In this document: positions 1-10,407 of the stretch, in pieces
Numbering within the stretch: the first letter of the stretch is position 1
Layout: the number at the start of each line of letters is the position of its first letter
Assembly: GCA_037954665.1 (NCBI GenBank)
Contig: JBBMOL010000195.1
Span: 395,740-459,739 of the forward strand
DNA length: 64,000 nucleotides
Reading direction: 5' to 3'
Source of the DNA: Laguncularia racemosa
Lineage: Eukaryota > Streptophyta > Magnoliopsida > Myrtales > Combretaceae
Program-made: the position numbers and the translations under genes
The notes under the pieces: model-generated
The model's database searches: none
The model's input: only the letters and a program-made list of their open reading frames with translations
What the model was told of the DNA's origin: nothing

Positions 1-511
1 ATTGCCCTCCACGTGTCCTTATTTCACAAGAACACATTAAGGCTCTGAATCAACTCTGATACATTTAACCAGTAACTCTTATATAAAAGCATTTCATACA
101 TCTCCAAAACTTCAAATAATTTCATAAACCATATCAAACATCTAATGCAACGAAAGTCTTTAAACACCAAAATAACATTATCAAAAGATACTGTCTATCA
201 CAGTTAAACAACATAAATATCTCAAATCTTAATCACCATAATAGCAATGGTAATCTTCATCTTCCTCTCTTTATGGTTCACCCAAACCTAAGTCATATTT
301 TGGGTTCCCATCTCCTTTAACACTTGCATCTAAAAATTGTTCCACGAAAGGTGAGCTAATACCTAATACGTATAACACAAACACACACGCATGAACAAGT
401 ATCGCACACATTATGCAGTACTTAACACATACAACCATTTCTTAATACAATTTATGCCCACAAACATCAACAGGGTACTCATGACCCCCTTAATACACTA
501 GAACATGATTT

Positions 512-725
512 GGTGATGGGAACTGGCATTACGAGCCCCACACCCATGTACACTTAATCCTTAAACCTGGTGATGGGAACTGCCACTATGGGCCTCATAC
601 CTATGTACCCTTAAACACTTAACCTAGTGATGGGAATTGCCTTTACGGGCCCCACACCCATATACACTTAAACCTGGTGATAGGAACTACCACTACGGGC
701 CCCACACCTAAGTTCACTTAAACTT
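512..725. repeat. Four degenerate tandem units of about 55-65 bp inside the A1 LTR
   Basis: Each unit begins close to 'ggtgatgggaact' and runs through 'ccccacaccta' and 'tacacttaa'. The A2 LTRs carry two (left) and three (right) units of the same type and A3 LTRs one, so copy number varies between LTRs of the family. Confidence 0.8.
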
Positions 726-1164
726 AATCCTCATTTAGCCTAGATCATTTCCAAACATGACTTCATTAGGGACAATGTCACATAAGGATCATTGGGGTGC
801 CCCCTAGGGATCAGCTACTATGGCCCCCTAGGCCAAGCCAAGCACATACAACATACGACTTAAACACTTAAGTCAAATCATTCAACTTAATTAATTTTAG
901 CACATATACTAACTTAAGCGAACATAAAACAATACACAAGTTACAGGTACCTTCAATCCTAGCCTTAAGCACTTCCCAGTCTTGGACTTAAACTAAATTG
1001 AAATCTATATAAATCAACATGCTCTTCTTAGTACCTAATCTAAGATCAATATCATTCTCTTATTTCTCTTAATCTTATTTATTTAATTTCTTTAAGGCCT
1101 TACTAGCTATCTAGGTTGTGTGGAAATTAGTTTAATTTGAAGTTAAATGAATATATAATTACTT

Positions 1165-1460
1165 TATACTTTTTCAATATGGCCATGTTGGGGGTCGTGT
1201 TACTCAATACGGGCTGGAGCACGACCATGTTAAGGGTCGTGTATCTTTTAGTGTAAAATTTGGTTTCAACACGGTTGGAACATGACCATATTCTTCTTAA
1301 TTCAACACGATCTAAATACAACCATGTTGGGAGATCATGTGACCTTTGACTCAACACGGTCGAAACACGACCGTGTTAAGAGGCTATGCATCTCTCAGTG
1401 CATCTTTCACACTCAACATAGTCAAAACATGATTATGTTGGTAAGTCGTGTTACCTTCAA
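1165..1460. repeat. Palindrome-bearing tandem array in A1 LTR
   Basis: About six units of roughly 45-60 bp follow the pattern 'caacacggtcgaaacacgaccgtgtt' followed by 'gggaggccgtgt' and a short T/C-rich spacer. Each unit holds an inverted repeat related to ACACGACCGTGT. The array recurs at 12354-12755 and, eroded, in the A2 LTRs (22236-22400; 33720-34030). Confidence 0.8.
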
Positions 1461-1898
1461 CAAATCTCTACGAACCCTATTTCTTTTACTTCAAATTTTC
1501 CAAAACTTAGTCCTCTCTATTCCTAAGCTCAATTATATCTCTAAAATATGTAATTGCATCTAGATTACAAGGATATTTGCACTTACATCAAAATTACACA
1601 CGTTGTATCCTTGAGCCATTGATTCCTGTTCTCTTATCATCCCTTCTCAAATCCCGAGTCCTAATGCACACACGATACACATGAGGTCCAATTCTAGTAA
1701 CAAAATTTAAAATTTGCATAAAGATCCTTATCTTGCATACTTAGAATTGATTCGCTCTTTTTTCCTTTCGTTGTCCTAGGGTTTCTCATAGGGAGCGTTT
1801 GTCCTATGCAGATTTCTATTTCACTACTCAAAATGACAAAGGAGGCTCTCTAAGTTAATTTAGAGTATTTATACTCTATGTGTGAAATGTCCAAATTG

Positions 1899-2934
1899 TG
1901 ATAGGAATCAAAATCCGACAAGACCTATCATTAGGGCAAGAACTAAAGGAATTCGGATTTTGGGGATGAGGGCCCATTTTGAGCATATCGACCCCGAAAT
2001 TATTTATATATTAACCTCTTTTCTATTATTCTTGTATTGTGTTTTCCAACAGGTACACTTATCATATTTTATAGGGCAATGGACAAACTCCCTCAAACTC
2101 AGCTTGTGGGTTATCCATGGACCGACCTAAACCAGCGATGAGCTGAGCCGATGGATCCTATAGAAGACCGGCATCTTGAATACCATTTCTTTTATATATT
2201 TCTTATTTTATGAACTATTTTGGTTGTATTTGGCTTTGGGACACTTTTATTTCCTTGTAATTTTCATTTAGGGTTAGCCACCTTAAAAGTGGCAAACTTG
2301 TAATTTTGAGCACTTTTTAACCCTAGGAGTAGCAAGCATAAATACTTGCTTAAGATAGGGTTTGAGAGGCCAATTTTTACAGATTTGAGAGGCACATTTC
2401 ACGTGTGAATTAGGGTTCTTTCCCTAGTTCCAAACTCTTATAAATTTCAACCCAAGAATTAGAATTGTGGCAAGTGCAACGAAGGCGAATTATGAGTCAT
2501 ATCAATTCAATTTTGTTGTATGTTCATTTCTTCTCTAGTGAGTCATATCTAGGATAGATTTGGATCTTTCTTGGATCTAATTGTGATTCTATTTTCGTAA
2601 ACATCAATCTTGTAAGATTGATTGTTTCATTGAGCACTTGGATTTCATACTTCCTTGTTATTGTTGGCGTGAACTAGTGATTGAAAGGGAAAGTGGATTT
2701 CATTGGTTTATTGCTTCCTTTTGATCTAATTTTATGTGAACTTCATCTTCTCTTATGGTTATTTGGTTAATTCTATCATTAGAGATTACAATTGAATCAT
2801 TTGAACAACAATTTCCATCAAATCTTCAAAGGTGTCACAAGAATTGCTTACTAGGTGGACTAGTTTTGTGATTGATTTGAGATTGTTTTATTTGAGTCAA
2901 TTGATTGTGCTTCCAAGTGGATTTAGGCACATCA
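1899..2934 (+). repeat. B1 5' LTR
   Basis: It begins TGATAGGAATC and ends GGCACATCA, just before the primer site. It matches the solo LTR E, the B2 LTRs (apart from their 187-bp extension) and the start of the 3' LTR at 12036. An open frame from 1900 to 2130 encodes about 76 residues starting DRNQNPTRPIIRARTKG; this is the LTR copy of the C-terminal tail that, at the 3' LTR, continues from the internal frame. The same frame is open in B2, and an equivalent one in E. Confidence 0.88.
2333..2348 (+). promoter_or_regulatory. Putative TATA box of B1 LTR
   Basis: CATAAATA sits between the arms CAAG and CTTG. In B2 (25244-25259) and E (52279-52294) the same site reads as a perfect inverted repeat around TATAAATA. 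The position inside the LTR fits a pol II promoter; the start site is not mapped. Confidence 0.45.
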
Positions 2935-2940
2935 TCTTTT

Positions 2941-2952
2941 TGGTATCAGAGC
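2941..2952 (+). other. B1 primer-binding site (initiator tRNA-Met)
   Basis: TGGTATCAGAGC lies six bases after the LTR end and matches the standard plant primer site complementary to the 3' end of initiator tRNA-Met. Confidence 0.9.
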
Positions 2953-3602
2953 ACAAGATGAGAGAAGGTATTTATGGTTGTTTGATTTAGTGATATTCAT
3001 CTTCAATTAGGGTTAATCAAATTGTGAACCGCAATTGTGTTGTTATAGTTTGTGACTTGCAAAATTACCGTGGTTGGAATTTTGATTTGCTGCTTGTTGG
3101 AGTTGGATTGGGAAGGTTGTTGTATCATTTTGTGATTAATAATTTTCGTGGAAGGAAGGAAGAATTGAAGTGTTGTTAATTCAACAATTGTGTGAGCTTG
3201 AAAAATTGCCTTGTTCTTGTCGTGACTAGTTGTGGCGTGAAGGAGGTTGTGTAGCTTGTTGTTGTGACTTCCATTGTGTAATTCTAAATTGGAGAAGTGC
3301 AATTTCCAGATTTGAGGTGTGATTTAAGGAAGCAATTTGAATTTCAAAACACACATTAAGTCATTGTTTAATTGTGTGTTCATTTGAATTTGAAAGTGGC
3401 TCCTTACCATTTGTGGAATATTGCAATTAATGATCTCATTTTGAATTTGAATTTAAGCTGCCTTTTGTTGTGAGTTATGGTTTGAAACTTGTATAGAAGT
3501 GGAGAAATACAAGTGTGGAAGAGTGTGTATGTGTGTGCTGCAACGTGTATAAAAGGTATATGTGTGGGGAGTTGTGTTTTTGTAAAATTAGTGAAGGGTA
3601 TG
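2953..3602 (+). other. B1 untranslated leader, first part (G/T-rich)
   Basis: This non-coding leader is strongly biased to G and T on the plus strand and contains many 'gttgtg' and 'gtgtgt' runs. It aligns with the B2 leader, for example 'cattaagtca' near 3357 and 'gtgaagggt' at 3591. It is interrupted by C1 and resumes at 10408. Antisense frames here are only a by-product of the base skew. Confidence 0.75.
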
Positions 3603-4458
3603 TGATGAGATCCATGATGAGAGTCGAGTCGGAAGAAGGAATGTGGATCCTCTTGAAGTGCCGCCTGGACCGATCACAAGAAGTCGAGCAAAATGACTCA
3701 AGGAAGCACTTAACGGGTTGATAAAGGATGTCCATGAAGCCAGAAAGGATTGGAGCAATCATGAAGTTGGAACGGATTGGAACAACCATGGGAAGACCCT
3801 TGCTCTTGTACAAGTCACACCGGACACGGGATGAAGAGGGCGTGTATTTTCAAGGCACGACCGTGTAGGAATCTCAAGATTGCATAGAATCATACACGGC
3901 CAGACACACGGCTAAAAGGCACGGCCATGTATGGAGTCAAGCAAATCCATAGAAAGATACACGTCTAGAAGTACACGGCCGTGTATCTCTTCAAGGCCGG
4001 CTCAAGGCTGCCGGCCTTCATGTCTACACCGCCGGCCTTCATGTTCTGTTTTTGTTATTTTTACGCAACTTATTAAAGTGATGTCGTTTTGGGCTTTATT
4101 ATTATGAATTGTAAACCCTAGTATAAAACTCCTAGGGTTTAGAACATAATATACATCTTAGAACAATAACAACACTTTTGAGAGGCTCCTCTCTTGGTTC
4201 TTCAAGAACTAACTAGAACATATTGGATTAATTTCCATGGCGTTCATCCCGACTTATCAATCGGTCTTTCATCCCGATTGTGGCGTCTTCATATTATACC
4301 AAGGTTCTTGTCTCGCTTATAGACAACGGGTTGCGGTTTCCACTTGAGGGTGTTTGGGCATCTTAGGTAATGAATTCCAAGCATATTGGTATTGGGTTTC
4401 GTCATAGGTTGGCGTGGTTCGTATTAGTTAGAAATGCGATCAAACCGATCTCGCATCA
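3603..4458 (+). repeat. C1 5' LTR
   Basis: It starts TGATGAGATCC and ends CTCGCATCA. It differs from the 3' LTR by scattered substitutions and by an extra direct repeat near 4005-4030 ('gccggccttcatgt' twice) that the 3' copy lacks. ACACGGCCGTGT-type palindromes lie at 3866-3990. The sequence around 4122 reads TATAAAA, a likely TATA box upstream of 'cctagggtttagaac'. Confidence 0.93.
4122..4128 (+). promoter_or_regulatory. Putative TATA box of C1 5' LTR
   Basis: TATAAAA in the context 'accctagtataaaactccta'. The corresponding C2 site reads TATAAAG on its coding strand, so the element is kept between copies. The transcription start is inferred only. Confidence 0.5.
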
Positions 4459-4461
4459 GTT

Positions 4462-4473
4462 TGGTATCAAAGC
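4462..4473 (+). other. C1 primer-binding site (initiator tRNA-Met)
   Basis: TGGTATCAAAGC follows the LTR after a 3-bp spacer; one mismatch to the usual TGGTATCAGAGC. C2 has the unmutated form with the same spacer. Confidence 0.9.
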
Positions 4474-4510
4474 TTAGGTTTGTCAAAACATCAAGTTTGG
4501 TTTGAGGAAG

Positions 4511-4947
4511 GTAACATCAAAACCCTAACTCCAATCGTTCATATCAATTATCGTATTCAATTTCATAGTATTAATTGTCTATTGAAGTGTAGTATCTACT
4601 AGTCGATTTGTTATAAAAAAAAAGAAGGAAGAATCAAGACAAAAAAAAAAAAGAAAAGAAAAGAGAAACGTGATCAAGAGCAACAACAAAGACAAAAAAA
4701 AAATCGGATAGAAAAAGAGGAAAATTTACGAACCCTAGAGTTGTTTTGAATTCTACGGAAGGGAATTGGTGTAGTTTGGGTTAGTTCCAAGAGAATTGAG
4801 AGGAGGAATTGGTGAGTTGATATCATCATTATTTGTGAGAATACACGAGTGACTGTGTGATATCATCATTTGAGCGAAACACGTAAGGGAGTGTATCGTG
4901 AGGTTTAATCATATATATATTTGTGTTAGTACTAATCTTTTCTGCAG
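4511..4947 (+). other. Probable leader intron of C1
   Basis: A donor AAG|GTAAC follows the primer site, and an acceptor CTTTTCTGCAG|GA with an upstream branch-like TACTAAT lies five bases before the gag ATG. Both signals are conserved in C2 (58344 to 57928). The interval is A-rich and non-coding, with poly-A and GAAA runs at 4613-4710. Confidence 0.5.
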
Positions 4948-4952
4948 GAACT

Positions 4953-6218
4953 ATGTCGAGGCAACATTCTCCTGAAGGTGAAAGGGGAAGGTTTGATGCT
5001 AGGTTAGTAATTGAGGCATTGAGGGGTGAGATGAAGAGGATGTACCAGGAGGGAATGGAACAAATTCATGAGACGGTAGAGCAAAGACTAGAGCAATCCA
5101 CAAACGTATTCCAAGGGCGTAAGAGGGAGAGTCGTTCTAGGAGAGTACAAAGGGGTGGAGATGAAATGTCGGATGATGACTTTGATGAGCCTTCTATCGG
5201 GAGTTATAGAGGTTATAGTGGTTGGAATAGAGGAACTAAGGATTAGGAAGATAGAGGAGATAGGAATAGAGAGGATGATCAATTGAGTAGCATAAAGATG
5301 AAGATTCCTCCTTTCTAAGAGAAGAATGACCTCGAGGCGTACTTAGAGTGGGAGAAAAAGGTGGAGATGGTGTTTGATTGTCACAACTATAGTGGGGGAA
5401 AGAAAGTAAAACTTGCTGCCATTGAGTTTTCGGATTATGCTATAGTGTGGTGGGATCAACTAATGTTGAATAGGAGAAGGAGTGGCGAGCCACCTATTGA
5501 GTCTTGGGAAGAGATGAAAAGAGTGACGAAGAAGCAGTTTATGCCTGCGTATTACTATCGTGAATTGCACAACAAGTTGCAAACTCTGAGGCAGGGAAGC
5601 CGAAGTGTAGATGAGTATTTCAAGGAGATGGAAGTCACTATGATTAGGGCGAATGTAGAGGAGGATAGAGAGGCTACAATGGCTAGGTTTCTTGCTGGGT
5701 TGAATAGAGAAATCCAAAATGTGGTTAAATTGCAACATTATGTGGAATTGGAAGATATGGTTCACATGGCTATAAAGGTTGAGAACCAGCACAAGAGGAA
5801 AGGTAGTAGTAATGCACGGTTTCCACAGGGTAATAGTTCATCCACTTGGAAGACCAACCAATGGAAGAAAGAAGAAAAGCCTTTACGCACCAAACCAAAA
5901 GGGGAGCTGAGGTAAGCGGGTTCTACTCCTGGTAATCAAGGTAACCCTGAATCTTCTACTTCTAGAAAGCATGACATTAGATACTTTAAATGCCAAGGTA
6001 GAGGCCATATTGCTAGTCAATGTCCAAATAGGCGTGTGATGATTTTGCGTGATGATGGTGAGTATGAGACTGAGGGGGGTAGTGAAGAAGATGATATGCC
6101 TCCATTAGAGGATGCTAGTGATGATGATGAGCCTGCAATGGGAAGGCTAGTGGCAGTAGTGAAGCGAGCTTTGAATGTGCAGGTGAAGGAAGAAGAGGAG
6201 GTGCAAAGGGAGAATATA
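4953..6218 (+). pseudogene. gag: C1 gag (capsid/nucleocapsid), broken
   Basis: Gag forms the virus-like particle and packages element RNA. The frame opens at ATG 4953 (MSRQHSPEGERG), the same start as in C2, just after the probable splice acceptor. The capsid region (about 5340-5810) contains the Ty3-type signature YLEWEKKVEM...AAIEFSDYAIVWW. The nucleocapsid knuckle at 5979-6020 reads YFKCQGRGHIASQC, so the first zinc-binding Cys is Tyr (codon 5982-5984); C2 keeps Cys. Premature stops are at 5244-5246 (TAG for Trp), 5316-5318 (TAA for Gln) and 5913-5915 (TAA for Gln). The frame stays the same through into the protease. Confidence 0.9.
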
Positions 6219-6700
6219 TTTCATACTAGATGTTATCTAGGAGATCATATTTGCAGTTTGATCATTGATGGAGGAAGTTGCACCAATGTAGTGAGAAATT
6301 TTATTGTTGAGAGGCTGGGGCTCAAAACTGTGAGACACCCTAGTCTATATAAATTGCAGTGGTTAAATGATAGTGGTGAGACTAAGGTGAGTAAGCAAGC
6401 CTTGATTGGTCTTCGCATTGGTAGGTATGAGGATGAGGTGTTATGTGATGTAGTGCTAATGCAAGCATGTCATGTGTTGTTGGGGAGGCCATGGCAATTT
6501 GATAGGAAGGTTGTTCATGATGGCTTTTCTAACAAGTATACACTTGTTCACCAAGGGAAAAGCTTTAATCTTAAACCATTAACACCTAAACAGGTGTATG
6601 GGGATCAATTGCAGCTACAACAGTCGTTTGCAAAACATAAGGTGAGTGAAAAGCAGAGGGAGAGTGAGAAAGAAAAGACAATGAGAAAGAAAAGGAATAC
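6219..6700 (+). pseudogene. C1 protease domain (aspartic)
   Basis: This retropepsin-like domain would cleave the polyprotein. It follows gag in the same frame. The catalytic signature IIDGGSCTNV has its Asp at codon 6267-6269 and is intact, and the LLGRPWQFDRK block lies near 6475-6510. A highly charged Lys/Glu/Arg linker follows (6620-6740). Compared with C2, one base is missing in the A-rich linker near 6672, which shifts the downstream coding frame by one. Flanking residues RENIFHTRC mark the usual gag-protease junction. Confidence 0.9.
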
Positions 6701-8290
6701 AAAAGTCAATATCAAAAGGAAAAAGAGAGGAAGGATGGAAAGAGTGTGATAGACCAAGTTGAAGGGGGATCAACTTTGGTGGTGAGTGAAAAGGAGAAGG
6801 CAGCCTTGCAAAAGGAGAGTTGTGTGGCAAGAGCGAGTGTAGTGAGGAGAGCGTTAGTGATGAAGCAACCTATGTTGTTGCTGGTTTTTAAAGAAACATG
6901 TTTGACTACTAACGAACTATCTAACTCTTTGCCTAGTGTAGTTGTGTCTCTTGTGCAGGACTTTGAAGATGTCTTCCCTGAGGAGATTCCAAAGGGATTA
7001 CCACCTATTTGTGGTATTGAGCACCAGATTGACCTTGTACCCGGAGCATCGATTCCAAACAAGCCAGCTTATAGGAGCAATCCAGAGGAGACAAAGGAAC
7101 TCCAAAAACAGGTCGACGAATTAATGGAGAAGGGGTACGTGAGAGAAAGCATGAGTCCATGTGTAGTGCCTGTGATTTTGGTGCCTAAGAAGGATGGGAC
7201 ATGGAGAATGTGTGTTGACTGCCGCACCATCAACAACATCACGGTAAAGTATCGTCATCCCATTCCTCGCTTAGATGACATGTTAGATGAGTTACATGGG
7301 TCTAGTGTCTTTTCTAAAATTGATCTGAAAAGTGGATATCACCAAATTAGAATGAAAGAAGGTGATGAATGGAAAATCGCATTCAAAACGAAATATGGAT
7401 TGTATGAGTGGTTAGTAATGCCTTTCGGTTTAATTAACGCACCTAGTACTTTTATGAGACTTATGAACCATGTTTTGAGGACTTTTATTGGAAAATTTGT
7501 GGTTGTCTATTTTGATGATATTCTCATTTACAGCAAGAGTTTGGAAGACCATATATCTCACTTAAGGGATGTTTTAGAAGTGCTTCAAAAGGAGCAATTA
7601 TATGCTAATCTCAAGAAGTGCACTTTTTGCACAGACAAACTTGTGTTTCTTGGTTTTGTTGTTAGTGCACAGGGAATACAGGTTGATGAAGAGAAGATTC
7701 GTGCGATCCAAGAATGGCCTAGTCCAACCAATGTAAGTAATGTGCGGAGTTTCCATGGACTAGCGAGCTTTTACAGGAGGTTTGTGAAGGATTTCAACAC
7801 CATTGCAGCACCACTTACTAAGGTAATTAAGAAGAACGTGGGGTTCAGATGGGGAGAGCAACAAGAGAAGGCCTTTCAGACGCTTAAAAATAAGCTGACT
7901 CAGGCGCCATTACTTGCTTTACCTAACTTTACTAAAACGTTTGAAATTGAGTGTGATGCTTCAGGATTAGGTATTGGAGCAGTGCTTATGCAGGAGAGAA
8001 GACCAATCACATTCTTTAGTGAGAAGCTAAGTGGGGCAACCTTGAATTACCCTACTTATGACAAGGAGTTATATGCATTGGTTCGAGCACTGGAGACGTG
8101 GCAACACTACCTTTGGCCAAAAGAGTTCGTGATCCACACTGATCATGAATCCTTGAAGTACTTGAAGGGATAACACAAGCTGAACAAAAGGCATGCTCGT
8201 TGGGTGGAGTTCATCGAAACATTTCCATATGTCATCCACTACAAGCAAGGTAAAGAGAATGTCGTTGCCGATGCACTTTCTAGAAGGTAT
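6701..8290 (+). pseudogene. C1 reverse transcriptase and RNase H
   Basis: The reverse transcriptase copies element RNA into DNA; RNase H removes the RNA strand. In the shifted frame, the conserved blocks run in order: VPVILVPKKDGTWRMCVDCR (near 7170-7225), FSKIDLKSGYHQIRM (near 7312), and the catalytic YFDD at 7508-7519, which is intact. RNase H begins with FEIECDASGLGIGAVL near 7940 and continues to GKENVVADALSRR near 8285. A TAA at 8171-8173, replacing a Gln codon, cuts RNase H. The core of the polymerase is otherwise open for over 400 codons, which makes this the least damaged pol segment in the window. Confidence 0.93.
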
Positions 8291-9799
8291 ACTCTTATCT
8301 CTACTCTTAGTTCTAGACTGCTTGGTTTTGAGCACATTAAGGAATTATATGCTGCTAATCGAGATTTTTGTGAGGAGTATGTGCATTATGAGAAGAGTGG
8401 GCATGGTAAATTTTATAAGCATGAAGGATTCTTGTTTAGGGAGAACAAACTATGCATTCCAAATTGTTCTTTAAGAGAATTATTAGTGAGAGAGTCTCAT
8501 GGAGGAGGTTTAATGGAACACTTTGGAGTAGCTAAAACCTTAGGGGTATTGCAGGAACACTTCTATTGGCCTCACATGAAACGAGATGTTGAGAGGATTT
8601 GTGAGCGATGTGTCACGTGTAAGCAAGCGAAATCTAGAGTCTAACCTCAAGGGCTTTACACCCCACTTCCCATTCCTCATGCGCCGTGGGTAGATATTTC
8701 CATGGATTTTGTGTTAGGATTACCCAGGTTTAGACATGGTCGAGATTATATCTTTGTAGTTGTGGATAGATTCTCTAATATGGCACATTTCATTCCTTGT
8801 CACAAAACGGATGATGCTTGTAATATTGCTAATTTATTCTTTAGGGAAGTTGTGAGATTACATGGTATGCCTAGAACAATCGTATCTGATAGAGATTCTA
8901 AGTTCTTGAGCTACTTCTGGAAGACCTTATGGGCTAAGTTAGGAACTAAGTTATTGTTTTCCACTACTTGTCATCCACAGACTGATGGTCAAACTGAGGT
9001 AGTAAATCGAACTTTATCTACCTTGTTGAGGGCTGTAATTAAAAAGAATATTAAAAGTTAGGAGGATTGTTTGCCACATGTTGAATTTGCTTATAACCGT
9101 ACAGTGCATTCTGCTACTAAATTTACTCCTTTTGAGATTGTGTATAGTTTTAATCCACTAACTCCTTTGGATTTATCACCTTTGTCTGTTTCTGAGTATG
9201 TTAATTTAAATGGCAAGAAGAAGGTCGAATTTGTTAAACAGATCCATGAGAAGGCAAGGCTAAACATTGAGCGAAGAACAGAGCAGTATGTGAAACAAGC
9301 CAACAAGGGTCGTCGACAAGCTGTCTTTGAACCTGGAGATTAGGTTTGGGTTCACATGCACAAAGAGCGGTTTCCCGTACAGTATCAATCTAAACTACTT
9401 CCTAGAGGCAATGGACCATTTTAAGTTCTTGAGCGCATCAACGATAATGTATACAAGATAGATTTGCCTGGTGAGTATCAAGTAAGTGGCACATTTAATG
9501 TTATTGATCTGAGTCCTTTTGATGTAGGTGATGATTTGAGGACAAATCCTTTTCAAGAGGAGGGGAATGATGAGATCCATGATGAGAGTCGAGTCGGAAG
9601 AAGGAATGTGGATCCTCTTGAAGTGCCGCCTGGACCGATCACAAGAAGTCGAGCGAAACGACTCAAGGAAGCACTTAACGGGTTGATAAAGGATGTCCAT
9701 GAAGCCGGAAAAGATTGGAACAATCATGAAGTTGGAATGGATTGGAACAACCATAGGAAGACCCTTGCTCTTGTACAAGTCACACCGGACACGGGATGA
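8291..9799 (+). pseudogene. C1 integrase with C-terminal tail running into 3' LTR
   Basis: Integrase joins element DNA to the host genome. The zinc-binding HHCC region (H, H, CERCVTC) lies near 8500-8630. The catalytic triad is present: Asp 8705-8707 in MDFVLGLP, Asp 8888-8890 in SDRDSKF, Glu 8996-8998 in QTEVVNR, with 35 residues between the last two as expected. After the C-terminal domain the frame goes through the polypurine tract (LRTNPFQEEGND) and continues 230 bp into the 3' LTR, encoding GPITRSRAKRLKEALNGL and ending at 9799. Stops at 8642, 9059, 9341 and about 9422 replace Gln or Trp codons. No classical chromodomain is seen; the tail corresponds to the CR-type motif of CRM elements (inference). 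Confidence 0.88.
9555..9567 (+). other. C1 polypurine tract
   Basis: AAGAGGAGGGGAA ends directly at the 3' LTR start. It primes plus-strand DNA synthesis and at the same time encodes the residues QEEGN of the tail. Confidence 0.9.
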
Positions 9800-10402
9800 A
9801 GAGGGCGTGTATTTTCAAGGCACGGCCGTGTAGGAATCTCAAGATTGCACAAAATCATACACGGCCAGACACACGACTAAAAGGCACGGCCGTGTATGGA
9901 TTCAAGCAAATCCACATAAAGATACACGTCTAGAAGTACACGGTCGTGTATCACTTCAAGGTCGGCTTAAGGCCGCCGGCCTTCATGTTCTGTTTTTGTT
10001 ATTTTTACGCAACTTATTGAAGTGATGTTGTTTTGGGCTTTATTGTTATGAATTGTAAACCCTAGTATAAAACTCTTAGGGTTTAGAACATAATATACAT
10101 CTTAGAACATTAACAACACTTTTGAGAGGCTCCTCTCTTGGTTCTTCAAGAACTAACTAGAACTTATCGGATTAATTTCCATGGCGTTCATCCCGACTTA
10201 TCAATCGGTCTTTCATCCCGATTGTGGCGTCTTCATATTACACCAAGGTTCTTGTCTCGCTTATAGACAACGGGTTGCGGTTTCCACTTGAGGGTGTTTG
10301 GGCATCTTAGGTAACGAATTCCGAGCGTATTGGTCTTGGGTTTCGTCACAGGTTGGCGTGGTTCGTATCAATTAGGAATCCAATCAAACCAATCTCGCAT
10401 CA
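9568..10402 (+). repeat. C1 3' LTR
   Basis: It starts TGATGAGATCC and ends CTCGCATCA; the direct duplication GTATG follows. The first 232 bp are coding for the polyprotein tail. It lacks one copy of the short GC-rich repeat found in the 5' LTR. Confidence 0.93.
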
Positions 10403-10407
10403 GTATG

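Larger units (their letters stand above)
1..1898 (-). mobile_element. A1: LTR of a Tekay-like Ty3/gypsy element, left end outside window
   Basis: The sequence aligns along its length with the two LTRs of A2 (21306-22902 and 32552-34534), sharing the block around 'aagaacacattaaggctctgaatc' near the start, the tandem blocks in the middle and the 'ccttgagccattgattcctg' block near 1610. By that alignment the first few tens of bases of the LTR lie left of the window. No polypurine tract flanks the related right end at 13290, so this is either the 5' LTR of a minus-strand element lying left of the window or a solo LTR. It is cut at 1898 by insertion of B1. No coding frame of significance. Confidence 0.8.
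3603..10402 (+). mobile_element. C1: CRM-like Ty3/gypsy chromovirus, structurally complete, coding frame decayed
   Basis: The target duplication GTATG flanks it (3598-3602 and 10403-10407). It has both LTRs, a tRNA-Met primer site, a leader with a probable intron, gag, protease, reverse transcriptase, RNase H, integrase and a polypurine tract. The C-terminal tail of the polyprotein runs into the 3' LTR and carries a GPITRSRAK motif; such LTR-overlapping tails are known for CRM elements, which is the reason for the clade call. One 1-bp deletion and eight premature stops make it non-coding. Confidence 0.93.

Noticed and set aside
1882..2130. Short plus-strand frame with a hydrophobic stretch as a small membrane protein gene
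   Set aside because: It is the LTR-encoded tail of family B, repeated in B2, with no start codon of its own in the LTR.
5316..5318. Shared TAA as a programmed gag stop with readthrough
   Set aside because: It lies only 121 codons into gag, before the capsid core, not at a gag-pol border; inheritance or a hotspot is simpler.
7300..7520. Active reverse transcriptase gene
   Set aside because: The core motif is intact, but the reading frame is broken upstream by a 1-bp deletion and downstream by stops.
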